From NCBI RefSeq assembly GCF_914271435.1, contig NZ_CAJZAI010000007.1:244682-308681 (forward strand): a stretch of DNA of 64,000 nt, in the 5' to 3' direction. The position numbers and the translations under genes were made by a program. Source of the stretch: Cupriavidus laharis (GTDB lineage Bacteria > Pseudomonadota > Gammaproteobacteria > Burkholderiales > Burkholderiaceae). The notes below the pieces were generated by a model, which ran no database searches, was not told the origin of the DNA, and saw nothing but the letters and a program-made list of their open reading frames with translations. Shown here piece by piece: positions 48,542 through 58,133 of this stretch (the first letter of the stretch is position 1; every line of letters starts with the position of its first letter).

Positions 48542-51500
48542 TTAACGCAGTTGGATCCAGTTGAGCCGCCGGACCGATGGCGGGGGCGGATTGATCTTGA
48601 TGGTGGCGCCCTTGCCGTCGACCGTCTGCGCGACAAGGAAGCTGCCGCCCTTCTCGGTGTTGACGATGGTAGAAGCGCCGGTGGCGTTCAGGCCGACGCC
48701 GCTGATGGCACCGTCGCCGGCGTTTGGCACGGCCAGGCCTTCCGGCCCGAAGAAGGACTTGGCCAGCGCACCGCCCGAGCCAAGCGAGAGCGCCATGGTG
48801 AAACCGCGCGCAAGCCTGTCGTCGCAGCTCAGCACCTGGGACGCCGCCGGGATGATGGTGTTGACGATCACCATGCCATGGCTGAGGACCGGGTTGTAGA
48901 CGACCTGTTCGCCCGCGTCCGGCAGTGGCAACACCCAGCCCATGCGGCCGTTGCTGCCCGTGCAACCGGACGCACCCTTCCAGCAGACGTCGTTGCGGCT
49001 GACCGCGCGGAAGGCCGGCGCATTGGCCGTAGCCGCCAGCGTGGCCGTGACCGACTGCGCCTGCAGGCTGGCCCGCGTGAAGGTGTCCTGCGTGGCCAGC
49101 GCGGTGAACTGCGCGGCCGCGCCCGCCTTGGCGTTCCAGCCGGCCAGGTCCCAGTCCCAGATGCCATAGAGATGGTGAGTGCCGGAAGCAAATGCCGCCG
49201 CACTGGTCTGGGTCTGCTCCAGCCGCTGCCCGGTACCGAAGCTCAGCAGCATGCGCGGCTTGCCGGTCGTGCCCTTGCCCGGTACCGACGCCGCAATCAG
49301 CGACGTGGTCACCGGCGCACCGTCCGTGGAGAACAGCGGCTTTGCCGCGGCATGCCAGTCGTCCGGGTTGGACGAGGTCAGGTCGAAGCGCCAGATATTG
49401 CCCAGCGCGTCGCCGGCATAGACATAGTCGGTGATATGGTCGCGGTCCAGGTCGGCCGGTGTGACATGGGCAATGCCGTTCTTCGCGCCGCCGGCCGCGC
49501 CGCTGCCCGTGTCGAGATAACGGAAACTGGCGGCACCGTTGTGCGGATCCACCAGCATGATGAACAGGCCGGCGGTACCCGCCGCACTGTTCAGGCCGTT
49601 GCCGAACAGCACGGCCCACTCGCCGTTGTGCAGCCGCCGCACCTGCGGCGTGCCATAGGTGCTGCCCAGGCGCTTGCCGCAGTCGGCCACGTTGGTGCAG
49701 GCGATATTGCCCGACGACCATTCGCCTATCACCAGGCTGGCCGCATTGGCTTCACTGAACCGGGACGGATCCGAGACATCGAGTGCGTACAGCGTTCCGC
49801 TGGCCGTGCCGGCCTTGTCCGCCACCGGCCCCGCTGCGTTGCCGCCGCCGCCAAGGCCGCCGACCAGCCAGGTATGCCAGGCACCGCCGTAGAACAGGTC
49901 GCCGGTACCGGGCGTCGCGTCCACATAGAGGTTGTGGGCATACTCGGGCGCGCTGTAGTCATAGTGCTTGTCCGTACTGTGGATCATGTCCAGCACGGCA
50001 CCCGGCATGTAGGCCAGTATCTCGCGGCCGTCGTTGGGCGTGCCGGCATCGCTGGCGAAGCGCCCGTCCTTGCCGTAGCGGCCCGCGCGGAAGCCGTGCA
50101 GCAGGCCGTCGTTGCTGCCGACATAGACCACATTCTGGCGCTCGGCGTGAGCCGCCTTGTACTGCGCGTAGGCCTGGGCCTTGCCGTCGCGCTCCGGCAT
50201 GGTGGCCTTGGGATACAGCGCGTCGGCCCACGGGCCGATATACGGCGCGGACGGATTGCCGGCCCAGTTCGGGCTGGCATTGATGACGTCGGCCAGCACG
50301 CTGCCGCGCGCGCGGAAGGTGCCCGCGCCGGCGCTGTTGATTTCCTTGCTGCGATCGCCGCGCAGGTAGCGCAGGCGCGCGTCGGTCGCGCTGGCGTCGC
50401 CGGCGGTCAGCACGGCCTGCTGTGCGGGCGTGAGGCTGGCCCACTGGAACGGCACCCCGCGCATGCCATCCCAGGTCAGGATGGTGCGCGAGTCCGGCGA
50501 CTGGGCCGTCACGCTCTTGCCGGTTTCCGCACAGCTGCCGCCGGTCAGCGAGCAGCCTGCGTTCCAGTTGGCCTGCGGGTGGATCGACACGACGCCGTTG
50601 GCGTCGGACACCAGGTCGTGCGCGGTAAGCGCGCCCGACCAGTTGGTCGACTGGTAGAAGGCCTTGTAGATCTGCGTGCCGGTCTCCACGCGCGACGATT
50701 CCTGCAGGTTCGCACCAGCCGACCCTGCCGACTGCCCAGCCGGCGCCGCGCGGAAGCACAGCAGCTCATGCACGTTGCTGCCATCGCCCGTGCCCCCGGC
50801 AAAGCCGAAGCGGAACGTCGGCGGCAGCGGGCCGTTCGACTCCACGATCGACTTGTCGTTCATCACGGTGCGCGTGGCGCCGCCGTTCACGCTGTAGGAC
50901 AGGCTGAGCCGGCCATTCTGTGTCAGCCGCAAGGCATAGGTGATCGGCGTGGCCTTGCCGCGCAGCGGCCTGGCCACGCCCTGCTGGTTGGACAGCGGGA
51001 TACCGGGGTCGCTGTGAGCCATGTAGTTGTAGTTCAGCGCCACCTTCTCCGCAGTCGTCTTTGCCGTGCCCGACACGTACTGGCCCCTGTAATTCGTACG
51101 CGCCGCGCTGAAATCCCACAGGGCGCCGGTCGCACAGGTGGTCCGCACCGCGAGCCCGCGCAATACGTCGTTGAGGCCTGCCGGGTAATACTGGGGATAG
51201 CGTGCGGACAACGAAGCCCAGTTCACGTCGCCGGCACCGCGCAGGCTGATGCGACCCGGCGTTGTGCCAGCCCCGCCATTCGGTCCGGACCCGGTCGTGG
51301 TGTTGTCGCTCTTGTTGGAAAAGTTGCCGAACTCGTCGATGCCGAGGCCGATATACGCTCCGGCCACCCCGTCATAGATCGGGTTGCCGTTGGCACAGCT
51401 ATAGCCGAGGCTGCCGCCGAGCGCGCCGACCGTGGCAGGCCGGCTGCCGTCGGCCAGGAAGAAGCTGATGCCGTCGGCGCCGCGGCCTTCGAAGTTGTCT

Positions 51501-51901
51501 CCGCCATACGTGACGGCCGTGAACGTGACGTCCAGACCCTGGCCAGCCGGGAAGGTGAAATCCGACACGATGGCGCCGTTCTGCCGGTCGCCGTTGCTGC
51601 CGCCGGACTGATAGTCGCCATTGGTCAGGCGCAGCGCACCGTTGCCCGGCCTGTCCGGCAAGCGCCCATCCGCGCCGCCCACCAGGACCTTGCCCTGGTA
51701 GTAGGGCAGCCCGCCGCAGGCGGGAATGCTTCCCGTGTTGTTGCCGGCCGTGAGGCAGGCTCCTGCCATCGGGCGCCATTTCTGCGAGGACGATGCCCCC
51801 GTGAAGGTATCGGCCACCACCATCTGCGCACGCGCGTTGCCCACCAGCACGACGGCGGCGACGGCCAGCAGGGTTGCCAGGTGTGCATCCGTTGTCTTCA
51901 T
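48542..51901 (-). CDS. pilY1: PilY1-type pilus tip protein with lectin-like N-terminus
   Basis: The 1119-residue secreted protein has a signal peptide (cleavage after NARAQ). Residues about 28-395 resemble an L-type lectin/ConA-like sandwich (RGADGISFFLADGS and AYIGLGIDEFGNF). The C-terminal part (about 560-1090) is a PilY1 beta-propeller with NVVYVGSNDGLLHGF. The calcium-binding loop DLDRDHITD at 817-825 matches DxDxDxxxD of P. aeruginosa PilY1, needed for pilus extension and retraction control. The usual VWA domain is not visible. It directly follows pilX with no gap. Confidence 0.9.
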   Translation of the reverse strand: MKTTDAHLATLLAVAAVVLVGNARAQMVVADTFTGASSSQKWRPMAGACLTAGNNTGSIPACGGLPYYQGKVLVGGADGRLPDRPGNGALRLTNGDYQSGGSNGDRQNGAIVSDFTFPAGQGLDVTFTAVTYGGDNFEGRGADGISFFLADGSRPATVGALGGSLGYSCANGNPIYDGVAGAYIGLGIDEFGNFSNKSDNTTTGSGPNGGAGTTPGRISLRGAGDVNWASLSARYPQYYPAGLNDVLRGLAVRTTCATGALWDFSAARTNYRGQYVSGTAKTTAEKVALNYNYMAHSDPGIPLSNQQGVARPLRGKATPITYALRLTQNGRLSLSYSVNGGATRTVMNDKSIVESNGPLPPTFRFGFAGGTGDGSNVHELLCFRAAPAGQSAGSAGANLQESSRVETGTQIYKAFYQSTNWSGALTAHDLVSDANGVVSIHPQANWNAGCSLTGGSCAETGKSVTAQSPDSRTILTWDGMRGVPFQWASLTPAQQAVLTAGDASATDARLRYLRGDRSKEINSAGAGTFRARGSVLADVINASPNWAGNPSAPYIGPWADALYPKATMPERDGKAQAYAQYKAAHAERQNVVYVGSNDGLLHGFRAGRYGKDGRFASDAGTPNDGREILAYMPGAVLDMIHSTDKHYDYSAPEYAHNLYVDATPGTGDLFYGGAWHTWLVGGLGGGGNAAGPVADKAGTASGTLYALDVSDPSRFSEANAASLVIGEWSSGNIACTNVADCGKRLGSTYGTPQVRRLHNGEWAVLFGNGLNSAAGTAGLFIMLVDPHNGAASFRYLDTGSGAAGGAKNGIAHVTPADLDRDHITDYVYAGDALGNIWRFDLTSSNPDDWHAAAKPLFSTDGAPVTTSLIAASVPGKGTTGKPRMLLSFGTGQRLEQTQTSAAAFASGTHHLYGIWDWDLAGWNAKAGAAAQFTALATQDTFTRASLQAQSVTATLAATANAPAFRAVSRNDVCWKGASGCTGSNGRMGWVLPLPDAGEQVVYNPVLSHGMVIVNTIIPAASQVLSCDDRLARGFTMALSLGSGGALAKSFFGPEGLAVPNAGDGAISGVGLNATGASTIVNTEKGGSFLVAQTVDGKGATIKINPPPPSVRRLNWIQLR

Positions 51902-52480
51902 TTACAGGCTCCCATGATCGGTAATGCCGTCGCCCACCTCGACGGTGCTCTGCAGCACGGCGGCGGTGTCCTCATTGCCGCCAAAGCCGGCGGCGGATAC
52001 GCGGTAGAGCTGGAAGCGCTGGTCCGGGGTCGCGCCGAGATACTGGACATACAGCCCGGGCTGGCGCTGGTAGTTGATGTCGGCGCCGGCCATGCCGCCG
52101 CCGGCGGCCACGGTCATGGTCGGCGGCCGGTAGTCGGCGCGGGTAGCCCAAGGCAGCGCCATCGGCCTGGCCAGCGCCGCGCGGCAGACCTGGATGCCGT
52201 TGGGCGCGGTAGCCGTGGTGACGCTGGCCTCGCAATCGGTGCCGGTGCCGCCCTTGCCCAGCCCGAGCCACCGTTCGCCGTACTTCATGGCGTTGTGCGC
52301 GGCCTCGAACGCGCGTTGCTTGTCGCGGGTATTGCCGGCAATGCTTTCCTGCACGCCGACGCTGCGGAACATGGCTACCGCGAACAGCGTCATGATGACC
52401 AGGAACAGCATGCCGACAACCAGCACAAAGCCGCCGGCGGTACGCCGGCCCCGCCGGGATTGGGGACGGATCTTGCTCAT
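51902..52480 (-). CDS. pilX: Type IV pilus minor pilin PilX
   Basis: The 192-residue protein has a basic leader (RRGRRTAGG) followed by the hydrophobic segment FVLVVGMLFLVIMTLFAVAM. As is typical of PilX, it lacks the conserved Glu at position 5 of the mature pilin. PilX is a pilus-tip-complex component that works with PilY1. Its start overlaps the pilW stop by 4 bases and its stop directly adjoins the pilY1 start. Confidence 0.88.
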   Translation of the reverse strand: MSKIRPQSRRGRRTAGGFVLVVGMLFLVIMTLFAVAMFRSVGVQESIAGNTRDKQRAFEAAHNAMKYGERWLGLGKGGTGTDCEASVTTATAPNGIQVCRAALARPMALPWATRADYRPPTMTVAAGGGMAGADINYQRQPGLYVQYLGATPDQRFQLYRVSAAGFGGNEDTAAVLQSTVEVGDGITDHGSL

Positions 52481-53217
52481 AGCCGGTTGAGCAGTCCGAC
52501 GGTCTGCTCCCAGTTCGTGCTTGCAGGCTGGCCTGGCTGCCTGGCGTTCGGGTTGGCAAAGGTCAGCGCGATCCGCGCCGAGCGCACCAGCGGCCAGAGG
52601 TTGGCGCGCGTCACCTCGTCGGCGCTCAGGTAGCGGTCGACATTGCCGGAGTCGGCACCGTCGGTGCCGTACAGCACGGCGAATCGCGTGATGCCGCCCA
52701 CAAGCGCGACCGGCGCATTGCCGTCGAGCGAACAGGTCAGCTCGCCCGCCGCGCTCACGGCAAAGGTGTTGGTGTAGACCTGCGTATCGCCGGAGGTGTT
52801 GGTCTGCCCCAGGCAGTTGGTAACGCCGTCGCCGCTGGCGGTCATGTAGCGGGTGGTCAGCGCTTCGCCAGCCCCATTGGCGGCGCTGCGTCCGACGATG
52901 CCCTGCCCCGCCGCGAACTGGCCGAAATCGCCTTCGGCAAACGGCAGTGCGGTCAGCACAGAGCCGTTCAGCGGATCAGGAAAATACCCGGCGGCGCGCA
53001 CCGAATCGGTCAGCACCGTCAGCGCCAGGCGTTCGTTGTCCTGCAGCGCCGCAAGGCGGTCCTGGTCGGCATGCGCCTGGCGCATGCCGAGGAACGCGGC
53101 CAGCAGCCCGCTCAGCATGAACAGGGCGATCACCATCGCGACCAGGATTTCAACCAGCACCGAGCCGGACAGCTTCCGGCTTGCCCGCCTGCACGGGCGC
53201 ATCGTTTTCTTGTTCAT
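52477..53217 (-). CDS. pilW: Type IV pilus minor pilin PilW
   Basis: The 246-residue protein has a basic leader and a prepilin-like motif G|SVLVEILVAMVIALFML, then a globular beta-rich domain with cysteines (NCLGQ and LTCSL). PilW helps to initiate pilus assembly. The ATG at 53217 overlaps the pilV stop by 4 bases. The open frame continues further upstream, but that stretch lies in the pilV gene and is a shadow. Confidence 0.9.
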   Translation of the reverse strand: MNKKTMRPCRRASRKLSGSVLVEILVAMVIALFMLSGLLAAFLGMRQAHADQDRLAALQDNERLALTVLTDSVRAAGYFPDPLNGSVLTALPFAEGDFGQFAAGQGIVGRSAANGAGEALTTRYMTASGDGVTNCLGQTNTSGDTQVYTNTFAVSAAGELTCSLDGNAPVALVGGITRFAVLYGTDGADSGNVDRYLSADEVTRANLWPLVRSARIALTFANPNARQPGQPASTNWEQTVGLLNRL

Positions 53218-53762
53218 GGCTGGATATGCAAGGTGAAGCGCTGCACGCTGGTCTGCGCCTGCGCGCCGAGCGCGGTGTTGCGGTGCATGGCAACGTACTT
53301 CTCGCCCCAGCTCACCGTGACCGAGCAGCTGACCGGCGGGGCGGCCATGTTTACGCAGTCGAGCACCGCGCCGTAGCCCGGAAAGCGCGCCTGCATGGCG
53401 GCGGCCCAGGCCTGCAGGTCGGCGGCGGCAAGCTGGGCCGGATTGCATGCGCTGTCGCGGCAGTTGGCCGGCGTATTCAGGGGATTGCCCGCACCGGATT
53501 CCGTGACCGCGTTGCCCTGCATGACGACGCGTGCCGGCACGGTTGCCGCGGCCCAGTAGGCGCGGTTGGCCTGCATCATGGTGGCCAGGCTCTCCGCCTG
53601 CAACGCGATCAGCGAGCGCACGCGCGCCACATGCGTATTGCCGAGCGCGGCCGCCTGCATCTTGGCCAGGCCCAGCAGGCCGATGGCGGTGATCACCACG
53701 GTGACGAGCACCTCGATCATCGAAAAACCGGCGCTGCGCCCGGCCCGGCTGGCTAGACGCAT
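53214..53762 (-). CDS. pilV: Type IV pilus minor pilin PilV
   Basis: The 182-residue protein has the prepilin motif AG|FSMIEVLVTVVITAIGLLGLAK after a short basic leader and a globular domain with paired cysteines (NCRDSACN and DCVNMAAPPVSC). It is a minor pilin of the tip complex. The ATG at 53762 lies just inside the end of fimT (10-base overlap), consistent with translational coupling. Confidence 0.9.
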   Translation of the reverse strand: MRLASRAGRSAGFSMIEVLVTVVITAIGLLGLAKMQAAALGNTHVARVRSLIALQAESLATMMQANRAYWAAATVPARVVMQGNAVTESGAGNPLNTPANCRDSACNPAQLAAADLQAWAAAMQARFPGYGAVLDCVNMAAPPVSCSVTVSWGEKYVAMHRNTALGAQAQTSVQRFTLHIQP

Positions 53763-54337
53763 TGCCCCACTCCGCTGGAAACGATGATCTGCCTGCCGAC
53801 CTGGCTCACCGCCACGCAACGGGTCAGCGGTGCATTGGCAGGCTCCGTCCGCAAGGCCAGCGTCACGCCACCGGCTTGCAGGTTGCGGGCAAAGCCGTCG
53901 CGGCCGTACGTGATCGCGCTGGCTTCCGGCTCCGCCGTGAACGTGTCGCCGCCCGGCAAGGCGCGCCGCACACGCAGTACCGCTTCACCTTCCTCCAGGA
54001 CACCCGTCCCGTTGTCGTCGGCAAATACGATCCAGCCGTCCTGCCAGGTATTGCGTTTCGAGCAGGTCCCACCGTCCGACGACACGCACACGCTCACCGG
54101 CAAGCCGCGCTGCATGGCTTCGCTGCGCGCAAGCTGGAGATCGCCCACCAAGGCGTTCACGCCATTCGAGATGCGCGCCCCCTGCAGGGTGGTAACGAAC
54201 GACGGCACTGCCACCACAGCCAGGATCGCCAGGATGGCGAGCGCGACCATCAACTCGATCAGCGAGACGCCGCGCGGATGCGTGCGCCCCCGCCGGCCGC
54301 GCCATGGCGCCGGCCGGTTGCCGTATGCATTCGCCAT
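53753..54337 (-). CDS. fimT: GspH/FimT family pseudopilin
   Basis: The 194-residue protein has the prepilin motif RG|VSLIELMVALAILAILAV after an Arg-rich leader, and a GspH-type C-terminal domain with cysteines (VSVCVSSDGGTC and GQCV). It primes type IV pilus assembly and is the first gene of the minus-strand operon fimT-pilV-pilW-pilX-pilY1-pilE. The gene starts at an ATG. No clear ribosome binding site is seen. Confidence 0.9.
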   Translation of the reverse strand: MANAYGNRPAPWRGRRGRTHPRGVSLIELMVALAILAILAVVAVPSFVTTLQGARISNGVNALVGDLQLARSEAMQRGLPVSVCVSSDGGTCSKRNTWQDGWIVFADDNGTGVLEEGEAVLRVRRALPGGDTFTAEPEASAITYGRDGFARNLQAGGVTLALRTEPANAPLTRCVAVSQVGRQIIVSSGVGQCV

Positions 54338-54797
54338 GTCGTCACATCCGACAGGCGAGCGCCGCCCTGCCCCGCTCGCAAAGAGAGTTGCCCATTGACT
54401 GACCCCTACGACATTGTGTTTTTGTAGCGGCGGCTCTTCTGTGCGAGCTGCGCCCTGACCCCAACCCTGCGACGCACAGCCCGTCCTTCATGCGGGGGCC
54501 GGCCTGGTTTGCGCCGGGACCGCGAGAGGTGCTCTTTCTGCTGGCAAGACTTGTGCGATGGACGCTGCGCCCCGGCCCTTCTCTCTCTCGGCACAACCAC
54601 GAATCGTGGCCGTTGCGCAGCGAGTACGAAGGATAAGACCGGAGCCTTTGGTCTATCAACGGGACATTGGCGGGACAAAGTGGAAGGGGCGCGACAGACA
54701 ATTGTCGCGCCCGAGATGCTGCGCGAACCGCCAGCGTTGCGATGGCGGCGCATGGTCGTGACCGACGGAACCGGGCCGTCGGCACGAGCCACCGGCT
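54338..54797. other. Intergenic region between the pilus operon and the acyl-CoA cluster
   Basis: These 460 bases show no convincing gene. The part near 54410-54425 contains a T-run and may belong to the fimT promoter. A hairpin lies at 54687-54712. Several short frames overlap each other in all orientations without ribosome binding sites. Confidence 0.5.
54687..54712. repeat. 10-bp perfect inverted repeat downstream of the acyl-CoA dehydrogenase gene
   Basis: GGGCGCGACA (54687-54696) pairs with TGTCGCGCCC (54703-54712) around a GACAAT loop. It lies 85 bases past the minus-strand stop of the dehydrogenase gene. No T-run follows on that strand, so it may be a weak terminator, an RNA-stabilising element or an operator. 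Confidence 0.6.
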
Positions 54798-55973
54798 TCA
54801 GGAGCGGCCGGGCTCCAGCGCGCCTGCGCGCGCGGCCATGGTGCGTTTGGCGATATTGAGCTGGTGGATCTGCGTGGTGCCCTCGTAAAGACGGAACACG
54901 CGCACGTCGCGGTAGAAGCGCTCGGCGACCGTGCGCGCCATATAGCCGCTCCCGCCGAACACCTGGACGGCCCTGTCGGCCACGCGTCCCGCCATTTCGG
55001 ACGCAAACATCTTGCACATCGACGCTTCCATGGTCACGTCCTCGCCGCTGTCGCGCCGGCGCGCCGTTTCCAGCACCAGTGCACGCGCGGCGTGCAGTTC
55101 GGTGTTGCTGTCGGCAATCATCTGCTGGACGAGCTGGTATTCCGAGATGGGATGCCCGAACTGTTCGCGCTCGCGGGCATAGCGCACCATCTCGTCGACC
55201 AGCCGGATCGCCGGCCCGATGCAAAGGCCCGCCAGGTTGATGCGTTGCTTGTTGAGCGCCTTCATGGCCGTGGTGAAGCCGCGCCCCGGCTCGCCGCCGA
55301 CGATTGCACTGGCAGGAACCCGGCAGTCCTTGAGGATCACATCGCCGACGGGGGAACCGTGCTGTCCCATCTTGCGCTCGGCCATGCCGGTGTCGAGGCC
55401 GGGCGTACCGCGCTCGACCAGGAACGCGCTGATGCCGTGTGCGCCCGGCGTATCCGGCTCGGTGCGGGCAAAGACGGTGAAGAGATCCGCAAGCGGCGCA
55501 TTGGTGATGAAGCACTTGGTGCCGTTGAGCACATAGTGGTCGCCGTCGCGCGTCGCGGTGGTGCGCAGCGACGTGGCGTCCGACCCTGCCTCGGGCTCGG
55601 TCAATGCGAAGCAGCCCGTGATCTCGCCGGAGGCCAGGCGCGGCAGGTAGCGGGCCTTCTGCGCGGCCGTGCCGTCGACGACGAGCGACTCCGAGGCAAT
55701 GCCGGTATTGCCGCCGAATCGGGCCCGGAACACGGTGGCCGCCTGCGAAACCTCGATGTTGACCAGCGTGAGTTCTTCCGAGGTCAGTCCGGCGCCGCCA
55801 TAGGCTTCCGGGATACTGTGCCCGAACAGGCCAAGCCGGCGCATGGCATCGACGAGCGGTTCGGGAATGCAGTCGTCGCGATCGATCAGCGCTTCCTGCG
55901 GGATGCAGGTCTCGATCACGAACTGGCGGATAGTGGCAAGCAGCGCCTGCAGGCGGGCGGGATCCTTGATCAT
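54798..55973 (-). CDS. Acyl-CoA dehydrogenase
   Basis: The 391-residue FAD enzyme introduces an alpha-beta double bond into an acyl-CoA. Visible family signatures are CFALTEPEAGSDATSL, YVLNGTKCFITNAP, QLVQQMIADSNTELHAAR and RLYEGTTQIHQLNIAKR, with the catalytic Glu in YEGT. The acyl chain is unknown and could be short, branched or aromatic. It lies downstream of a Bug gene and an IclR regulator on the same strand, with a CoA-transferase divergent from them, which suggests a small carboxylate-catabolic unit. Confidence 0.95.
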   Translation of the reverse strand: MIKDPARLQALLATIRQFVIETCIPQEALIDRDDCIPEPLVDAMRRLGLFGHSIPEAYGGAGLTSEELTLVNIEVSQAATVFRARFGGNTGIASESLVVDGTAAQKARYLPRLASGEITGCFALTEPEAGSDATSLRTTATRDGDHYVLNGTKCFITNAPLADLFTVFARTEPDTPGAHGISAFLVERGTPGLDTGMAERKMGQHGSPVGDVILKDCRVPASAIVGGEPGRGFTTAMKALNKQRINLAGLCIGPAIRLVDEMVRYAREREQFGHPISEYQLVQQMIADSNTELHAARALVLETARRRDSGEDVTMEASMCKMFASEMAGRVADRAVQVFGGSGYMARTVAERFYRDVRVFRLYEGTTQIHQLNIAKRTMAARAGALEPGRS

Positions 55974-56068
55974 GGCGGTATGGGTATGAGTATCGGACAG
56001 GTGGGAAGGTTGACGAACCGCGTGGCGGCCGCGAGCGGTGCCTGTCCGCTCGCAGCGCGACGCGGCGC

Positions 56069-57088
56069 TTACTGCGTGGCAATGCCGGCGGTCTTCAGCA
56101 CCCGCGCCCACTTTTGGGACTCGCTGGCGATGTAGCGGTCGAAGGCCGGCGCCGACTGCGGTGCGACGTCCATGCCGAGATCGGTCAGGCGCCGGGCCAT
56201 GTCCGGGTTGGCAACGGCCTGCGCGACGGCATCGGCAAGCTTCTTCACCACGGCGTCCGGCGTCTTGCGCGGCGCCACCAGCCCGAACCACGCACCGACC
56301 TCATAGCCTGGAATGCTGGCCGCTTCCGCGACAGTGGGTACGCCCGGCAGCGCGGCCGAACGGCGTGACGACGTGACCGCAAGCGCCTGCAGCTTGCCGC
56401 TCTGCACTTGGGGCCTGGCAATCGCGATGGTCAGCGCCATCATCGACACACGCGCGCCGAGCAGGTCCGACAGCGCTTCCGGCTGTCCCTTGTAGGGCAC
56501 GTGCGTCAGGCTGACATTCGTCATCTGGGCCAGCAGCTCGCCAGAAAGATGGTTCGAGGTACCGACCCCCGCGCTCGCATAGGTGATCGCGCCTGGCTGG
56601 CTGCGCGCGGCGTTCAGCAGTGCGCCGAGGCTCTTGGCCGGCGACGCGGCGGGAACGACGATCACGTTCGGGATCACCCCGAAGCCGGCAATGGCCCGGA
56701 AATCCCGTTCCGCGTTCCATGTGATGGCGCTGTTCAGCAACGGCCCCACCACATGGCTTGGACTGACGGCGAGCAGCGTGTACCCGTCCGGCGCGGACTT
56801 GGCGACGAAGTCGGTGCCGATGGCACCGCCCGCACCGGTCTTGTTCTCGACGATGACCGGCTGCTGCAGGATCTGCGCCACGCGTTCGGCGATGATGCGG
56901 GACACGGAATCCACCACGCCGCCGGCCGAGAACGGCACGATGATGCGGACCGGGTGTTCCGGAAAGCGTATGGCAGCCGCGGGCTCCTGTGCGCCGGCCA
57001 GGCCGGCGGTGCCAAGGAATACCCATGCCGCCATGCATGCGATCACGCCGGCATGGCGGTGCCGGCTCCGTTCCTTGCAGCAGTTCAT
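56069..57088 (-). CDS. Bug family (TctC) periplasmic binding protein
   Basis: The 339-residue protein has a signal peptide (cleavage near GLAGAQ) and Bug motifs VRIIVPFSAGGVVDSVSR, VENKTGAGGAIGTDFVAKS and GTSNHLSGELLAQM. It should bind a carboxylate or related ligand and pass it to a transporter encoded elsewhere. It differs clearly in sequence from the Bug protein at 20745-21743. The ATG at 57088 is preferred to a GTG three bases upstream. It lies between the IclR gene (88 bases) and the acyl-CoA dehydrogenase. Confidence 0.92.
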   Translation of the reverse strand: MNCCKERSRHRHAGVIACMAAWVFLGTAGLAGAQEPAAAIRFPEHPVRIIVPFSAGGVVDSVSRIIAERVAQILQQPVIVENKTGAGGAIGTDFVAKSAPDGYTLLAVSPSHVVGPLLNSAITWNAERDFRAIAGFGVIPNVIVVPAASPAKSLGALLNAARSQPGAITYASAGVGTSNHLSGELLAQMTNVSLTHVPYKGQPEALSDLLGARVSMMALTIAIARPQVQSGKLQALAVTSSRRSAALPGVPTVAEAASIPGYEVGAWFGLVAPRKTPDAVVKKLADAVAQAVANPDMARRLTDLGMDVAPQSAPAFDRYIASESQKWARVLKTAGIATQ

Positions 57089-57176
57089 CACGTCTCCATG
57101 TTGGGGTGCCCGCCGTCTTCATGAGCAGCAGGTCATCTCGCCGTCGCGGCGCCCCGGGGACGTGGCACCACGACTG

Positions 57177-58010
57177 CTATCGTGCGCAGGCCAGTTCGAT
57201 CTGCCGGACGGCCTCCGTCAGCTTTGGCGCTACCTCGCGAACCAGCTGGTCGCCGGCATTGCGCAAGGCCGACACCGAGCAATTCAGTGCGAACGCGTCC
57301 TGCTGGAGCGACTGCCGGATCGGGGCGGCAATCGCATGGATCTCGCGTCGCCATTCGCCCCGGCTCAGGCAGAAGCCGTGCTCCGCGAAATGCTTCTGCT
57401 CGGCCGCCCACATCGGCTTTTCCGTGGCAAAGCGCTCCGGGTCCTCCACCCGCAGCCGGTTCAGCACCGCGGTGCGCTCTTCGCGGTCGCAGGCCAGCAG
57501 CAGTGCCCGCCCGATCGAGCTGCTCAGCAGCGGCCGCGTGCTGCCGATGTCGGGCTGGTAGAAGTTGGCCGGATCCAGGCGGCAGCTATCCACGTACACC
57601 ACCGACAGGCGCTCGCGCATGCCGAGGTTGACGGTACATCCGGTCTCCCGCGCCAGCGCTTCCATGTGCGGCCTGGCAATCTGCCGGATGGCCAGCCCGG
57701 CCAGCATCGGATACGCCAGCGCAAGCACGCCTGCGCCCAGCCGGTACTTCTGGTTCGACGCCACCCGGCTCAGGAACCCGAGCAGGCACAGCGTGTAGGT
57801 CAGCCTGGAGACCGTCGCCTTCGGCAGGCCGGTGCGTTCCACGATGTCCTGGTTTCCCAGGACAGGGCGGTCGGGCGTAAACGCCCTGAGCACGTCCAGG
57901 CCGCGCGCCAGGTTGGTTGCGAACTGGCGATCGACGGAGAGTTCATCGGAACTCGCGAGGCCTGGCAGCGGGTTGCGTTCCATTTCCGGGTGGCGTTGCG
58001 TGCTTTCCAT
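57177..58010 (-). CDS. IclR family transcriptional regulator
   Basis: The 277-residue regulator has an N-terminal helix-turn-helix (about 45-95: IVERTGLPKATVSRLTYTLC) and a C-terminal effector-binding domain with VVYVDSCRLD and ASIGRALLLA-type features (here SSSIGRALLLAC). IclR proteins bind small aromatic or aliphatic acids. It is divergent from the CoA-transferase gene across 123 bases and leads the minus-strand Bug and dehydrogenase genes, so it probably controls the whole cluster. The start at 58010 has a GGAAA ribosome binding site. Confidence 0.92.
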   Translation of the reverse strand: MESTQRHPEMERNPLPGLASSDELSVDRQFATNLARGLDVLRAFTPDRPVLGNQDIVERTGLPKATVSRLTYTLCLLGFLSRVASNQKYRLGAGVLALAYPMLAGLAIRQIARPHMEALARETGCTVNLGMRERLSVVYVDSCRLDPANFYQPDIGSTRPLLSSSIGRALLLACDREERTAVLNRLRVEDPERFATEKPMWAAEQKHFAEHGFCLSRGEWRREIHAIAAPIRQSLQQDAFALNCSVSALRNAGDQLVREVAPKLTEAVRQIELACAR

Positions 58011-58133
58011 GCTCGTTTCCGCAAGGGGGGAAGTCAACGTTGTATCACGACGGTTTCGCTGTGCGGAACCGTGCTTGCACAGGGCCGTGCCGCCTGCCAC
58101 CTTGCCTGGAAGCGCAACCCACCAGTCATTCCC
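58011..58133. promoter_or_regulatory. Divergent control region between the IclR and CoA-transferase genes
   Basis: This 123-base region separates the divergent IclR and CaiB-type genes and must hold promoters for both. An IclR operator is expected here, but no clear palindrome stands out. Confidence 0.5.

Noticed and set aside
48512..52633. A very long plus-strand open frame (about 1373 codons) opposite pilY1 and pilX
   Set aside because: It is a GC-rich antisense shadow: the minus strand carries the recognised pilus proteins with ribosome-linked overlaps, and the antisense product is Arg/Gly/Ala-rich without domains.
54338..54797. Several 60-147 codon frames on both strands between the pilus operon and the dehydrogenase
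   Set aside because: They overlap one another, lack ribosome binding sites and have low-complexity Arg/Ser-rich products.
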